DNA of 13,236 nucleotides, from positions 1 through 13,236 of the forward strand of contig DAITDU010000046.1 of assembly GCA_036839715.1 (NCBI GenBank), read 5' to 3'. Within the stretch, counting starts at the first letter, position 1; each line of letters starts with the position of its first letter. Positions 1-6,999 of the stretch are shown here, in pieces. Made by a program: the position numbers and the translations under genes. The notes beneath the pieces are model-generated. The model was not told the origin of the DNA, ran no database searches, and saw only the letters and a program-made list of their open reading frames with translations. This DNA is from Thermocaproicibacter sp002410755 (GTDB taxonomy: Bacteria > Bacillota > Clostridia > Oscillospirales > Acutalibacteraceae).

Positions 1-53
1 TGCCAAAAGAACCCATCCTTCGCTTAACGCGTTGGATGGGTTCTTCGACAATC
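1..53 (-). repeat. Terminator-like hairpin repeat, copy 1
   Basis: A near-perfect hairpin: positions 7-18 pair with 34-45 over 12 bp, with an inner 3-bp CGC/GCG stem after a TT/TT internal loop. Read on the minus strand it is followed by TTTTGG, so it could act as a weak intrinsic terminator in that direction. A related copy lies at 224-276; I count 37 of 45 identical bases over the core. What lies to the left of the window is unknown, so which gene it serves cannot be told. Confidence 0.7.
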
Positions 54-55
54 TG

Positions 56-105
56 AAAGCCGTATAATTACTGAGAAGTCAGTAATTATACGGCTTTATA
101 TTTTT
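56..105 (+). terminator. Strong intrinsic terminator
   Basis: A perfect 19-bp inverted repeat (56-74 pairs with 79-97, loop GAAG) is followed by ATATTTTT. The T-rich tail is on the plus strand, so it most likely ends a plus-strand transcript that begins left of the window. The stem is unusually long and flawless for a terminator. Confidence 0.75.
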
Positions 106-223
106 CGATTAAAACATGCTGTATGTCACTTATATCAAGCTTTAAATAGCTGTATAAAACAGTAATGTGTCATGGATGGCAGGATTATGTGAAGCTTACG
201 GAAAATTTCAGGCACACTCAAAA

Positions 224-276
224 TACCAAAAGGACTCTTCCTTCGCTGAAAGCGTTGGACGGGTCCTTAACAGTCT
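224..276 (-). terminator. Hairpin repeat copy 2, likely terminator of the ldh-like gene
   Basis: Second copy of the 1-53 hairpin. Its outer stem runs from AAGGAC (230-235) to GTCCTT (263-268), with an inner CGCT/AGCG stem. On the minus strand it is followed by TTTTGGTATTTT and lies about 60 nt downstream of the stop codon of the minus-strand dehydrogenase, so it is the best candidate for that gene's terminator. Compared with copy 1, one stem pair has changed on both sides (A-T to G-C), one has become a G-T wobble and one is lost, so pairing is largely kept. Confidence 0.6.
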
Positions 277-334
277 GTTTATATTTCAGGAAAGTATTTA
301 AACAGATAACGGCCGTAGACATCTACTTAATTTT

Positions 335-1285
335 TTACGGAATATCTTTCAGGTGTTCCATATTGGCTTTAATCCGTGTGCAGCAGTGATGAAATTTGGA
401 TTTTTCCTCCTCAGTCAAAGGCAATTCAACGATTTCTTCAGCACCGTTCGCCCCGATTACAGCGGGGACACCGGCGAACAAGCCAGATTCACCATATTCA
501 CCGCAAAGTTCACAGCTGGCAGGAAGAATTTGCTTTTCGTCATGCAGGACGATTTGCACCATCCGGGCGGCAGTGCTCGCAATAGCATATTCGGTACAGA
601 ATTTCCCGCTAAAAGTGCGCCAACCCGCTGCAATCGCAGTTTTCTGCATCTCGTCGCGGTCAAACTGAAAACGTTTGTCTGTCTTAGCCCATTCATCCAG
701 AGACTTTCCGCGGAAAGAGACACATGACCAAGCGGCAAACTGTTCATCCCCATGTTCACCCAGCATATATGCTGCAATTGATTTATGGTCTATGCCAGTC
801 TGCTGTGCCAGAGAGGAAATCAGGCGAGCAGTATCAAGACCTGTTCCTGTTCCAAATACCCGTCCACGCGGGAGGCCCAGCCCCAAAGCCAGTTGCCTTG
901 TAACAATATCACAGGGATTTGAGATGTTAATCAAAACGCCGTGAAAACCGGAAGCCTTAATTTTATCTACATACCCGTTTACTGCTGCAATAGTAAAATC
1001 CATTTCTGCCAAGCGATTATTATTGCCGCGCAGAAGGCCAATACTCCCTGTGCTGTTCACTACAACATCACAGTCGCCTAAGTCACTAAAGCTGCCAACG
1101 GAAGTCTTTACTCTATGAGGAAGATAAGCAACGCTGTCCATCAGATCCTGGCATTCGCTGGTTACCTTTTTCTCATTTTTGTCAACCAAGACAATTTCAT
1201 CAGCAATCCCTTGTATTGCAACGCTGTATGCTACATGAGCACCAACATGTCCCAAGCCAATAATGCCTATTTTCCTCTGTTTCAT
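335..1285 (-). CDS. NAD-dependent L-2-hydroxyacid dehydrogenase (LDH/HicDH type)
   Basis: 316-aa enzyme of the L-lactate/malate dehydrogenase family, normal length, which interconverts a 2-keto acid and an L-2-hydroxy acid with NAD(H) in the cytosol. The N-terminal Rossmann motif GLGHVG is at residues 10-15, with Asp35 placed to bind the NAD ribose. The catalytic set is complete: Arg91, Asn123, Asp151 and Arg154 (LDTAR), and His178 in GEHGDE. The specificity loop (80-91) lacks the PGETR signature of true L-lactate dehydrogenases and has Leu84 seven residues before Arg91, where LDH has Gln and MDH has Arg. The ISNP, GTGTGLDTAR and GEHGDEQFAAWS stretches resemble L-2-hydroxyisocaproate dehydrogenase of lactobacilli. 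A bulky substrate is therefore possible and automated lactate dehydrogenase naming may mislead. It is monocistronic, with an AGGAGGT ribosome binding site 6 nt before the ATG. Confidence 0.92.
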   Translation of the reverse strand: MKQRKIGIIGLGHVGAHVAYSVAIQGIADEIVLVDKNEKKVTSECQDLMDSVAYLPHRVKTSVGSFSDLGDCDVVVNSTGSIGLLRGNNNRLAEMDFTIAAVNGYVDKIKASGFHGVLINISNPCDIVTRQLALGLGLPRGRVFGTGTGLDTARLISSLAQQTGIDHKSIAAYMLGEHGDEQFAAWSCVSFRGKSLDEWAKTDKRFQFDRDEMQKTAIAAGWRTFSGKFCTEYAIASTAARMVQIVLHDEKQILPASCELCGEYGESGLFAGVPAVIGANGAEEIVELPLTEEEKSKFHHCCTRIKANMEHLKDIP

Positions 1286-1387
1286 TCTTTTACCTCCTGA
1301 ATAAAATTAATCTCACACTTGCTGAAGGCCGAAAAAATTCATTGAATACTTTAGCGCTTTATATTTGTAAACAACTATATAGCTGCT

Positions 1388-1416
1388 ATTATAAAGTCCC
1401 ACAGGACAGTTGTCAA
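1388..1416 (-). promoter_or_regulatory. Consensus sigma-A promoter of the ldh-like gene
   Basis: On the minus strand TTGACA (plus 1411-1416) and TATAAT (plus 1388-1393) are separated by exactly 17 nt, a perfect consensus in both hexamers. Transcription would start near 1381, giving a leader of about 95 nt. The strength suggests high basal expression unless a repressor acts. Confidence 0.85.
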
Positions 1417-1461
1417 TCAATTTTTACTTACATTTGATTTTTTTAACAAGACCTAAAGGAG

Positions 1462-1490
1462 TTGACATTTCAGGAGGGACAGAGTACTAT
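1462..1490 (+). promoter_or_regulatory. Promoter of the cadC-cadA unit
   Basis: TTGACA at 1462-1467 and TACTAT at 1485-1490 with a 17-nt spacer. It is divergent from the dehydrogenase promoter; the two -35 elements are 45 bp apart. Confidence 0.75.
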
Positions 1491-1493
1491 TAT

Positions 1494-1513
1494 AGTTGAA
1501 CAGTTAATCAACC
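1494..1513 (+). promoter_or_regulatory. Candidate CadC-like operator, copy 1
   Basis: Interrupted inverted repeat GTTGA-N8-TCAAC (1495-1499 and 1508-1512) just downstream of the -10 element, where a bound ArsR-family repressor would block initiation. The same AGTTGA-N8-TCAA pattern recurs at 1936-1954 before the ATPase gene. Assignment as an operator is inference from position and recurrence. Confidence 0.45.
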
Positions 1514-1543
1514 ATTCTAATGATGACTCACGGTGGTGATAAA

Positions 1544-1909
1544 ATGTTTCCTTCCATTCCTGATATTGACAAATGTGACTGTACTGTAATTCATGAAGAA
1601 GTTGTGGACCATGTCCGGCAGAATATGCCTGACGAAGAAAAACTGCTTGATCTTGCAGACCTTTTTAAAGTCTTCGGCGACTCTACCCGTGTAAAAATTA
1701 TCTGTGCTCTGTTTGAGTCTGAAATGTGCGTCTGTGACATTGCCGCTCTGCTTGGTATGACAAAATCGGCAATCTCGCATCAGCTCCGTGTTCTAAAACA
1801 GGCAAAATTGATTAAAAACCGCCGCGATGGTAAAGTGGTTTATTATTCGCTTGATGATGACCATGTGAAAAATATTTTTAATCAAGGGTTGGCCCATGTG
1901 TCGGAATAA
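1544..1909 (+). CDS. cadC: ArsR/SmtB-family metal-sensing repressor (CadC-like)
   Basis: 121-aa winged-helix repressor that leaves DNA when it binds Cd, Zn, Pb or similar ions. The HTH core is at residues 60-90 (CVCDIAALLGMTKSAISHQL), followed by a beta-hairpin wing. Both known family metal sites can be seen. A CadC-type alpha-3N thiolate site is formed by N-terminal Cys11 and Cys13 with Cys62 and Cys64. A SmtB-type alpha-5 site has Asp105, His107, His118 and Glu121 in the D-x-H-x10-H-x2-E spacing. An ATG at 1520 would add eight residues, but GGTGG at 1532-1536 is well placed for the ATG at 1544, so I start there. It is the first gene of a two-gene unit with the metal ATPase and presumably represses itself and cadA. 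Which metal it senses cannot be read from sequence. Confidence 0.9.
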   Translation: MFPSIPDIDKCDCTVIHEEVVDHVRQNMPDEEKLLDLADLFKVFGDSTRVKIICALFESEMCVCDIAALLGMTKSAISHQLRVLKQAKLIKNRRDGKVVYYSLDDDHVKNIFNQGLAHVSE

Positions 1910-1925
1910 AATTCCGGCATTTTTT
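1900..1925 (+). terminator. Compact terminator over the cadC stop codon
   Basis: CGGAAT (1902-1907) pairs with ATTCCG (1911-1916) around an AAA loop; G1900-C1918 and a T-G wobble extend the stem. Six T residues (1920-1925) follow. The stem contains the end of cadC and its TAA. It should lower read-through into cadA, or cadA may have its own promoter. Confidence 0.65.
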
Positions 1926-1935
1926 GCGCGGAAAC

Positions 1936-1979
1936 AGTTGATTGATTGCTCAATGGTTCATTCATTCAAATCTATTGAA
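1936..1979 (+). promoter_or_regulatory. Candidate operator region of cadA
   Basis: Two inverted repeats lie between the cadC terminator and cadA. The first has TTGA (1938-1941) and TCAA (1950-1953) separated by 8 nt, the same arrangement as in front of cadC, and also contains the tighter ATTGA-N4-TCAAT. The second is TTCAA-N5-TTGAA (1965-1979). A weak promoter may overlap them (TTGATT 1942-1947 with TCAAAT 1966-1971), but its -10 match is poor. Confidence 0.4.
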
Positions 1980-1993
1980 AGCAGGTGGCCCAA

Positions 1994-4033
1994 ATGAAAA
2001 GCGCAGAAGAACAAAATAGAAGTCAAGGAGGCCCCTATCAAGCATATAAAGCAGAAAAGCTGTGCGATTGTGAGGCTGATTGTGAAACCTGCTGTCCGGA
2101 AAAAACGCAGATTACAAAACAGACACCTAACACAATCCATAAAGCAGAGCCACAAGTGCAAGACAATAAAAGAAAAGGGATTCCTTTCCGCACGGTATTT
2201 TTTATACTTGGTGCGATTCTCTTTGTACTCCTGTTCTTTTTGCCACTTTCCCAGGCTGAAAAGCTGGCTGCATACTTAATAAGCTACATTTTAATCGGCG
2301 GAGAAGTCCTTCTTAATGCAGGAAAAAATATTGCAAAGGGCTATGTGTTCGATGAAAAATTTTTAATGAGTGTCGCAACAATCGGCGCATTTTTCGCCGG
2401 CGACTACGCTGAGGGTGTCGCCGTTATGCTCTTCTACCGTATCGGAGAATACTTTGAAGACCTGGCGGTCGGCCGTTCCCGAAAATCGATTGCCGCTCTG
2501 ATGAATATTCGTCCCGATTATGCAAACCTGAAAAATGGGAATGAAATACAAAAGGTTTCGCCGCAGGAAATTGCTGTAGGGGACTATATTTTAATTCGTC
2601 CCGGGGAAAAGGTTCCGCTTGACGGCATTGTAACAGAAGGCAAGTCTTTTTTGGATACCTCCGCCCTGACCGGAGAATCCCGCCCTCGCACGGTCTCCCA
2701 AGGGAGTGAGATTTTTTCCGGTTCTGTGAATCAGAGTGGCGTTTTGACCGTCCGGGTTACTAAGACTTTTGGTGAATCAACCGTCACCAAGATTCTCGAC
2801 CTTGTGCAAAATGCAAGCAGCCGAAAAGCTCCGGCTGAAAACTTCATTACAAAGTTTGCCAAAATTTACACGCCTGTTGTCGTTTTTTCTGCGGTAGCGC
2901 TGGCTGTTTTTCCTCCACTGCTGATTCCAGGGGCCTCATTCTCTGATTGGCTGAGCCGTGCACTGACTTTTCTCGTCGTTTCCTGCCCCTGTGCATTGGT
3001 TCTGTCTATCCCGCTTAGTTTCTTTGGTGGAATCGGCACAGCGTCAAGACATGGCATTTTGGTAAAAGGCGGTAATTATCTGGAAGCCCTGAATAATATT
3101 GGCACCGTCGTTTTTGACAAAACAGGAACACTGACAAAGGGTTGTTTTCGCGTTACAAAAATTTCTCCTGCCGCGGGCATAACCAACGACGAACTTCTTG
3201 CACTGGCTGCCCATGCAGAGCTTTACTCCAACCATCCAATCGCACTTTCCATCCGCGAGGCATATGGAAAGGAACCCATTCCCTCAGAAGTTTCAGACTA
3301 CGAAGAAATCAGTGGAAAAGGCATTCAGGCCAAAGTATATGGAAAAAATATTCTTGCAGGCAACACCAAGCTGCTGGATGACGCGGAAATCAGCCACCCG
3401 ATTCCGGCAGAGATTGGGACTGTAGTATATTTGGCAGTCAATGAAAATTTTGCAGGATTTTTCATTATCTCGGATGAACTGAAACCCGACAGTAAAGAAG
3501 CCATCCGCAGACTGGAAAACCGGAAAATCCATACCGTGATGCTGACCGGTGACAGCAAGGCAGCCGGTGAAAAGACAGCAGATGAACTGGGGATGGATGC
3601 TTGTTACACCGAATTGCTCCCTCAGCAAAAAGTGCTTGAAATGGAAAAGCTAAAAAGCGAAGTCCCGGCAGAAAAGAAAATTGTTTTTGTTGGAGACGGC
3701 GTCAATGACGCACCGGTGCTTGCCTGCGCAGATATCGGCATTGCTATGGGAGGTCTGGGCTCGGATGCGGCGATTGAGGCGGCAGATGTTGTTTTGATGA
3801 CCGATGAACCTTCCAAGCTCCTAACAGCAATGCGCATTGCCGGAAAGACACATGCCATTGTCCGTGAAAACATTATTTTTGCATTAGGGGTTAAGTTGCT
3901 GATTCTCATTCTGGCCGGCTTCGGTGCAGCGACGATGTGGGAAGCAGTATTTGGCGACGTAGGCGTAGCCATCCTCTCCGTGCTGAATTCTATTCGGGTT
4001 ACCACGCTAGTCAAACCTAAGCAGGGCCACTGA
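1994..4033 (+). CDS. cadA: Cd/Zn/Pb-exporting P1B-type ATPase
   Basis: 679-aa heavy-metal P-type ATPase that uses ATP to pump soft divalent metals out across the plasma membrane. Features in order: a Cys-rich N-terminal tail (Cys24, 26, 30, 33 and 34), membrane helices from about residue 66, the A-domain TGES (226-229) and the transmembrane metal-binding CPC (331-333). The phosphorylation motif DKTGTLT has Asp375; the nucleotide-domain His-Pro is at 414-415, and the hinge GDGVND is at 567-572. Asp655 in GDVG of the last helix, together with CPC, indicates a Zn/Cd/Pb pump (P1B-2) rather than copper. The usual N-terminal ferredoxin-like HMA domain with GMTCxxC is absent and the Cys cluster takes its place. 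A GTG at 1985 is in frame, but it lies inside the AGGTGG ribosome binding site, so the ATG at 1994 is the start. It lies 84 nt after cadC, its likely repressor. Confidence 0.93.
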   Translation: MKSAEEQNRSQGGPYQAYKAEKLCDCEADCETCCPEKTQITKQTPNTIHKAEPQVQDNKRKGIPFRTVFFILGAILFVLLFFLPLSQAEKLAAYLISYILIGGEVLLNAGKNIAKGYVFDEKFLMSVATIGAFFAGDYAEGVAVMLFYRIGEYFEDLAVGRSRKSIAALMNIRPDYANLKNGNEIQKVSPQEIAVGDYILIRPGEKVPLDGIVTEGKSFLDTSALTGESRPRTVSQGSEIFSGSVNQSGVLTVRVTKTFGESTVTKILDLVQNASSRKAPAENFITKFAKIYTPVVVFSAVALAVFPPLLIPGASFSDWLSRALTFLVVSCPCALVLSIPLSFFGGIGTASRHGILVKGGNYLEALNNIGTVVFDKTGTLTKGCFRVTKISPAAGITNDELLALAAHAELYSNHPIALSIREAYGKEPIPSEVSDYEEISGKGIQAKVYGKNILAGNTKLLDDAEISHPIPAEIGTVVYLAVNENFAGFFIISDELKPDSKEAIRRLENRKIHTVMLTGDSKAAGEKTADELGMDACYTELLPQQKVLEMEKLKSEVPAEKKIVFVGDGVNDAPVLACADIGIAMGGLGSDAAIEAADVVLMTDEPSKLLTAMRIAGKTHAIVRENIIFALGVKLLILILAGFGAATMWEAVFGDVGVAILSVLNSIRVTTLVKPKQGH

Positions 4034-4059
4034 AAAATGCAGAAATTCATTTTTTCCAA

Positions 4060-4096
4060 CTGGCATTACCGATAACCGGCAATGCCAGCTTTTTTC
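4060..4096 (+). terminator. Intrinsic terminator of cadA
   Basis: CTGGCATT (4060-4067) pairs with AATGCCAG (4081-4088). After one A-C mismatch a further three pairs close a 5-nt loop. Six T residues (4090-4095) follow. It starts 26 nt after the cadA stop. Confidence 0.85.
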
Positions 4097-4119
4097 GGCC
4101 TTTCCTTTCCGGGAGCCAG

Positions 4120-4147
4120 TTGATAATCGTCCAAAGTATGTTATAAT
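4120..4147 (+). promoter_or_regulatory. Promoter of the fhs-tsaE-tsaB-rpiB-upp operon
   Basis: TTGATA (4120-4125), a 16-nt spacer and a perfect TATAAT (4142-4147), with an extended -10 TG at 4139-4140. It is 36 nt upstream of the fhs start. Confidence 0.8.
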
Positions 4148-4183
4148 TTTGGTTAGCGGCCAAAAAAGCAAGGAGGATAAAAA

Positions 4184-5851
4184 ATGCTCTCTGACATTGA
4201 AATTGCCCAGCAGACAAAGAAAAAAGCAATCTCACAGGTAGCTACAGAACTCGGTATTCATGAAGAAGAATATGAACCATATGGCAGGTATATGGCAAAG
4301 CTGAACGATTCCCTCTTCCAAAGGATCTCTGGCAGAAAAGACGGTAAGCTAATCCTCGTAACCGCCGTCAATCCAACACCTTCAGGAGAAGGGAAGACAA
4401 CAGTCTCAATCGGTCTTGCTGAAGCAATGGCAAGAATTGGCAAAAAAGTAATTCTTGCACTTCGTGAGCCATCGCTTGGCCCTGTTTTCGGAATAAAAGG
4501 CGGAGCGGCAGGCGGCGGTTATGCGCAGGTCCTCCCTATGGAGGAAATCAATCTTCATTTTACAGGAGATTTTCATGCAATCACCACTGCCAACAATCTT
4601 CTTTGCGCAATGCTGGACAATCATATTCAGCAGGGAAACGAGCTGGGGATTGATCCACGGCAGGTCCTGCTAACCCGCTGCATGGATATGAATGACAGAC
4701 AGCTCCGCAATATTGTCGGCGGTCTGGGTGGAAAGGCGGACGGTGTCCCCCGTGAGGATTCTTTCTGCATTACGGCCGCTTCCGAAATAATGGCGATATT
4801 TTGCCTGGCTGAAAATCTGTCCGACCTGAAAAAGCGTCTTGGCAATATTCTTGTCGCTTATACTTTTTCCGGAAAGCCTGTATATGCACGCGAGCTAAAA
4901 GCAGAAGGTGCAATGGCAGCCATTCTGAAAGATGCTATTAAGCCAAACCTCGTTCAGACAGTTGAAGGCACCCCGGCAATTATCCATGGCGGGCCGTTTG
5001 CCAACATTGCACACGGGTGCAACTCCATCCGTGCTACGCGGTTTGCGCGAAAACTTGGGGATTACTGCATTACAGAAGCAGGCTTTGGCTCCGACCTTGG
5101 TGCCGAAAAATTTATGGATATTAAATGCCGCCTCACGGGGATGCATCCAAATGTAGCCGTACTCGTGGCAACCGCGCGCGCATTGAAATACAACGGAGGT
5201 GTCCCAAAAGCAGAAACCTCAGCGGAAAACATGTCTGCACTTAAATCCGGTATTTCCAATCTCGGCGCCCATATTTCCAACCTGCGTAAATTTGGGATTC
5301 CGGTCATTGTCGCCATTAACCGTTTTGGAAGTGATACCGAGCAGGAACTCAGTTATATCGAGCAGTTCTGCAAATCCAATGGCGCAGACTTTTCTGTCTG
5401 TGACGTCTTTGCAAAGGGCGGTGCAGGTGGAATTGACCTGGCCGAAAAAGTTTGCCGGCTTGCAGAGCAGCCTTCCAATTTCCGTCTTCTCTATCCAGAC
5501 AATGCACCTATTATGGAAAAAATTGAGACCGTCTGCCGGGAAATTTATGGAGCGGACGGCGTAGACTATACTGGAAAAGCAAAAAAGTCACTGAAAAGGA
5601 TTGTGGCAGTGGGAGGAGATAATCTGCCAGTCTGTATTGCAAAAACGCAGTATTCTCTTTCCGACAATCCTCACCTCCTTGGCCGGCCATCTGGTTTCCG
5701 TGTTACAATTCGCGACCTCAAGCTGAGCGGTGGGGCCGGATTTGTTGTCGCTTATGCCGGAGATATTCTTACCATGCCTGGGCTTCCAAAACATCCTGCT
5801 GCAGAAAATATAAATGTAAATGATGCCGGCGAAATTACCGGTCTGTTCTAA
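4184..5851 (+). CDS. fhs: Formate-tetrahydrofolate ligase
   Basis: 555-aa cytosolic enzyme of normal family length that joins formate to tetrahydrofolate with ATP, giving 10-formyl-THF. This feeds purine and formyl-methionyl-tRNA synthesis and, in acetogenic or purine-degrading clostridia, larger one-carbon fluxes. The P-loop TPSGEGKT is at 65-72, followed by the family-typical LREPSLGPVFG (93-103), then the Gly-rich GGAAGGGYAQV, TGDFHAI and HGGPFANIAHG segments. An AAGGAGG site sits 9 nt before the ATG. It is the first gene of a five-gene operon, 15 nt before tsaE. No other folate genes (folD, fchA, metF) are adjacent, so nothing here shows a Wood-Ljungdahl cluster. Confidence 0.96.
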   Translation: MLSDIEIAQQTKKKAISQVATELGIHEEEYEPYGRYMAKLNDSLFQRISGRKDGKLILVTAVNPTPSGEGKTTVSIGLAEAMARIGKKVILALREPSLGPVFGIKGGAAGGGYAQVLPMEEINLHFTGDFHAITTANNLLCAMLDNHIQQGNELGIDPRQVLLTRCMDMNDRQLRNIVGGLGGKADGVPREDSFCITAASEIMAIFCLAENLSDLKKRLGNILVAYTFSGKPVYARELKAEGAMAAILKDAIKPNLVQTVEGTPAIIHGGPFANIAHGCNSIRATRFARKLGDYCITEAGFGSDLGAEKFMDIKCRLTGMHPNVAVLVATARALKYNGGVPKAETSAENMSALKSGISNLGAHISNLRKFGIPVIVAINRFGSDTEQELSYIEQFCKSNGADFSVCDVFAKGGAGGIDLAEKVCRLAEQPSNFRLLYPDNAPIMEKIETVCREIYGADGVDYTGKAKKSLKRIVAVGGDNLPVCIAKTQYSLSDNPHLLGRPSGFRVTIRDLKLSGGAGFVVAYAGDILTMPGLPKHPAAENINVNDAGEITGLF

Positions 5852-5866
5852 TAGGTGGGAAAAGCA

Positions 5867-6292
5867 ATGCAGAAATTTGTCTCGGCCTCTCCTGCCGAAA
5901 CGGAGGCTCTCGGAGAAAAGATAGCAGCAAAACTGAATCCGGGAAATGTCGTAGCACTCTTCGGCGGAATGGGAATGGGAAAAACAACTCTTACACGCGG
6001 GTTGGCACGCGGGCTCGGGGTTCCAGACGGGGTATCCAGTCCCACATTTGCCTTGGTACATGAATATGAAGGCCGGGTTCCAGTCTACCACTTTGACATG
6101 TACCGGGTTCAAAATTGGGATGATTTATACTCCACAGGTTTTTTCGATTATCTGGACACCGGAGGCATCCTGATTGTTGAATGGAGTGAAAATATTGAAA
6201 ATGCCCTGCCTGAAACTTCCATTCAAATCCGTATTTCTTTGGGAACTACGGAAAACAAACGGGAAATTACAATAGAGGGAGTGAAAGTGTGA
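5867..6292 (+). CDS. tsaE: tRNA t6A synthesis ATPase TsaE
   Basis: 141-aa P-loop ATPase needed, with TsaB and TsaD, to transfer threonylcarbamoyl to A37 of ANN-decoding tRNAs. Visible motifs are Walker A GGMGMGKT (33-40) with Thr41, SSPTF (57-61), HFDMYR (75-80) and EWSE (105-108). A GTG at 5855 in the same frame overlaps the AGGTGGG ribosome binding site, so the ATG at 5867 is chosen. It begins 15 nt after fhs and overlaps tsaB by 4 nt, so the two are probably translationally coupled. Confidence 0.94.
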   Translation: MQKFVSASPAETEALGEKIAAKLNPGNVVALFGGMGMGKTTLTRGLARGLGVPDGVSSPTFALVHEYEGRVPVYHFDMYRVQNWDDLYSTGFFDYLDTGGILIVEWSENIENALPETSIQIRISLGTTENKREITIEGVKV

Positions 6293-6999
6293 CCATCCTT
6301 TCGATTGACTCTTCTGCCGTTGCTGCTTCAGTGGCATTAACCAGAGAAAAACACCTTCTCGGTGAATTTTACTGCAACGTAGGATTAACACACAGCCAGA
6401 CACTGATGCCAATGGTACAGAACCTGTTGCTGTGTGCAAAAGTACCAGTTAGTGCAGTTGACCTTTTCGCCGTTTCCGCAGGCCCCGGCTCTTTTACGGG
6501 CATCCGCATTGGAATTGCCAGCATCAAAGGCCTTGCATTTCCTGAAAACAAGCCTTGCATCGGTGTCTCTACCCTGGAGGTCATTGCGTGCAACCTTGTG
6601 CACTTGGAAGGCACTGTCTGTGCAGTAATGGATGCACGGTGTGGGCAAGTTTATAATGCAATATTTAAAGCAACTGGCGGCACGCTTTCCAGGCTAACGC
6701 CTGACCGTGCAATTTCCATCGATGATCTGGCAGCAGAATGTGAAAAATATGAAAAGCCTCTATTTTTAGTTGGAGATGGGGCAAAACTGTGCTATAATAG
6801 GCAGAGATTTCAAGGACTTGGAGCAAAGTTTCCGCCGGAACCGCTGCTTTATCAGCGGGCAAGTGGTGTAGCGCAGGTTGCCGCACAGGATTATGAAGCA
6901 GGGAAATCGGTTTCCCCGGCTGCCCTTATGCCGGTTTATCTTCGGCCGCCACAGGCGGAACGAGCTTTGGTTCGCAGAAAAGGAGGTTTGAGAAAATGA
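6289..6999 (+). CDS. tsaB: tRNA t6A synthesis scaffold protein TsaB
   Basis: 236-aa member of the ASKHA fold. In bacteria TsaB heterodimerises with the catalytic subunit TsaD and helps recruit TsaE. Visible are the N-terminal IDSSAVAASVAL (phosphate 1 region, 6-17), SAGPGSFTGIRIG (63-75) and MDARCGQVY. It starts with GTG inside the tsaE stop (GTGA) behind GAGGGAG. The end overlaps rpiB by 4 nt (ATGA). In many Firmicutes tsaB is followed by rimI and tsaD; here it is followed by rpiB, so those partners must be encoded elsewhere. Confidence 0.94.
   Translation: MTILSIDSSAVAASVALTREKHLLGEFYCNVGLTHSQTLMPMVQNLLLCAKVPVSAVDLFAVSAGPGSFTGIRIGIASIKGLAFPENKPCIGVSTLEVIACNLVHLEGTVCAVMDARCGQVYNAIFKATGGTLSRLTPDRAISIDDLAAECEKYEKPLFLVGDGAKLCYNRQRFQGLGAKFPPEPLLYQRASGVAQVAAQDYEAGKSVSPAALMPVYLRPPQAERALVRRKGGLRK

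Noticed and set aside
165..389. Plus-strand frame of 74 codons left of the dehydrogenase
   Set aside because: It runs through the terminator hairpin at 224-276 and into the 3' end of the minus-strand gene, and has no ribosome binding site.
1364..1373. TTGT-AA-ACAA palindrome near the dehydrogenase transcription start, considered as a Rex redox-repressor site
   Set aside because: Rex sites are about 18 bp with TTGTGA or TTGTTA half-sites spaced by 4-6 nt; this 10-bp palindrome lacks that form.
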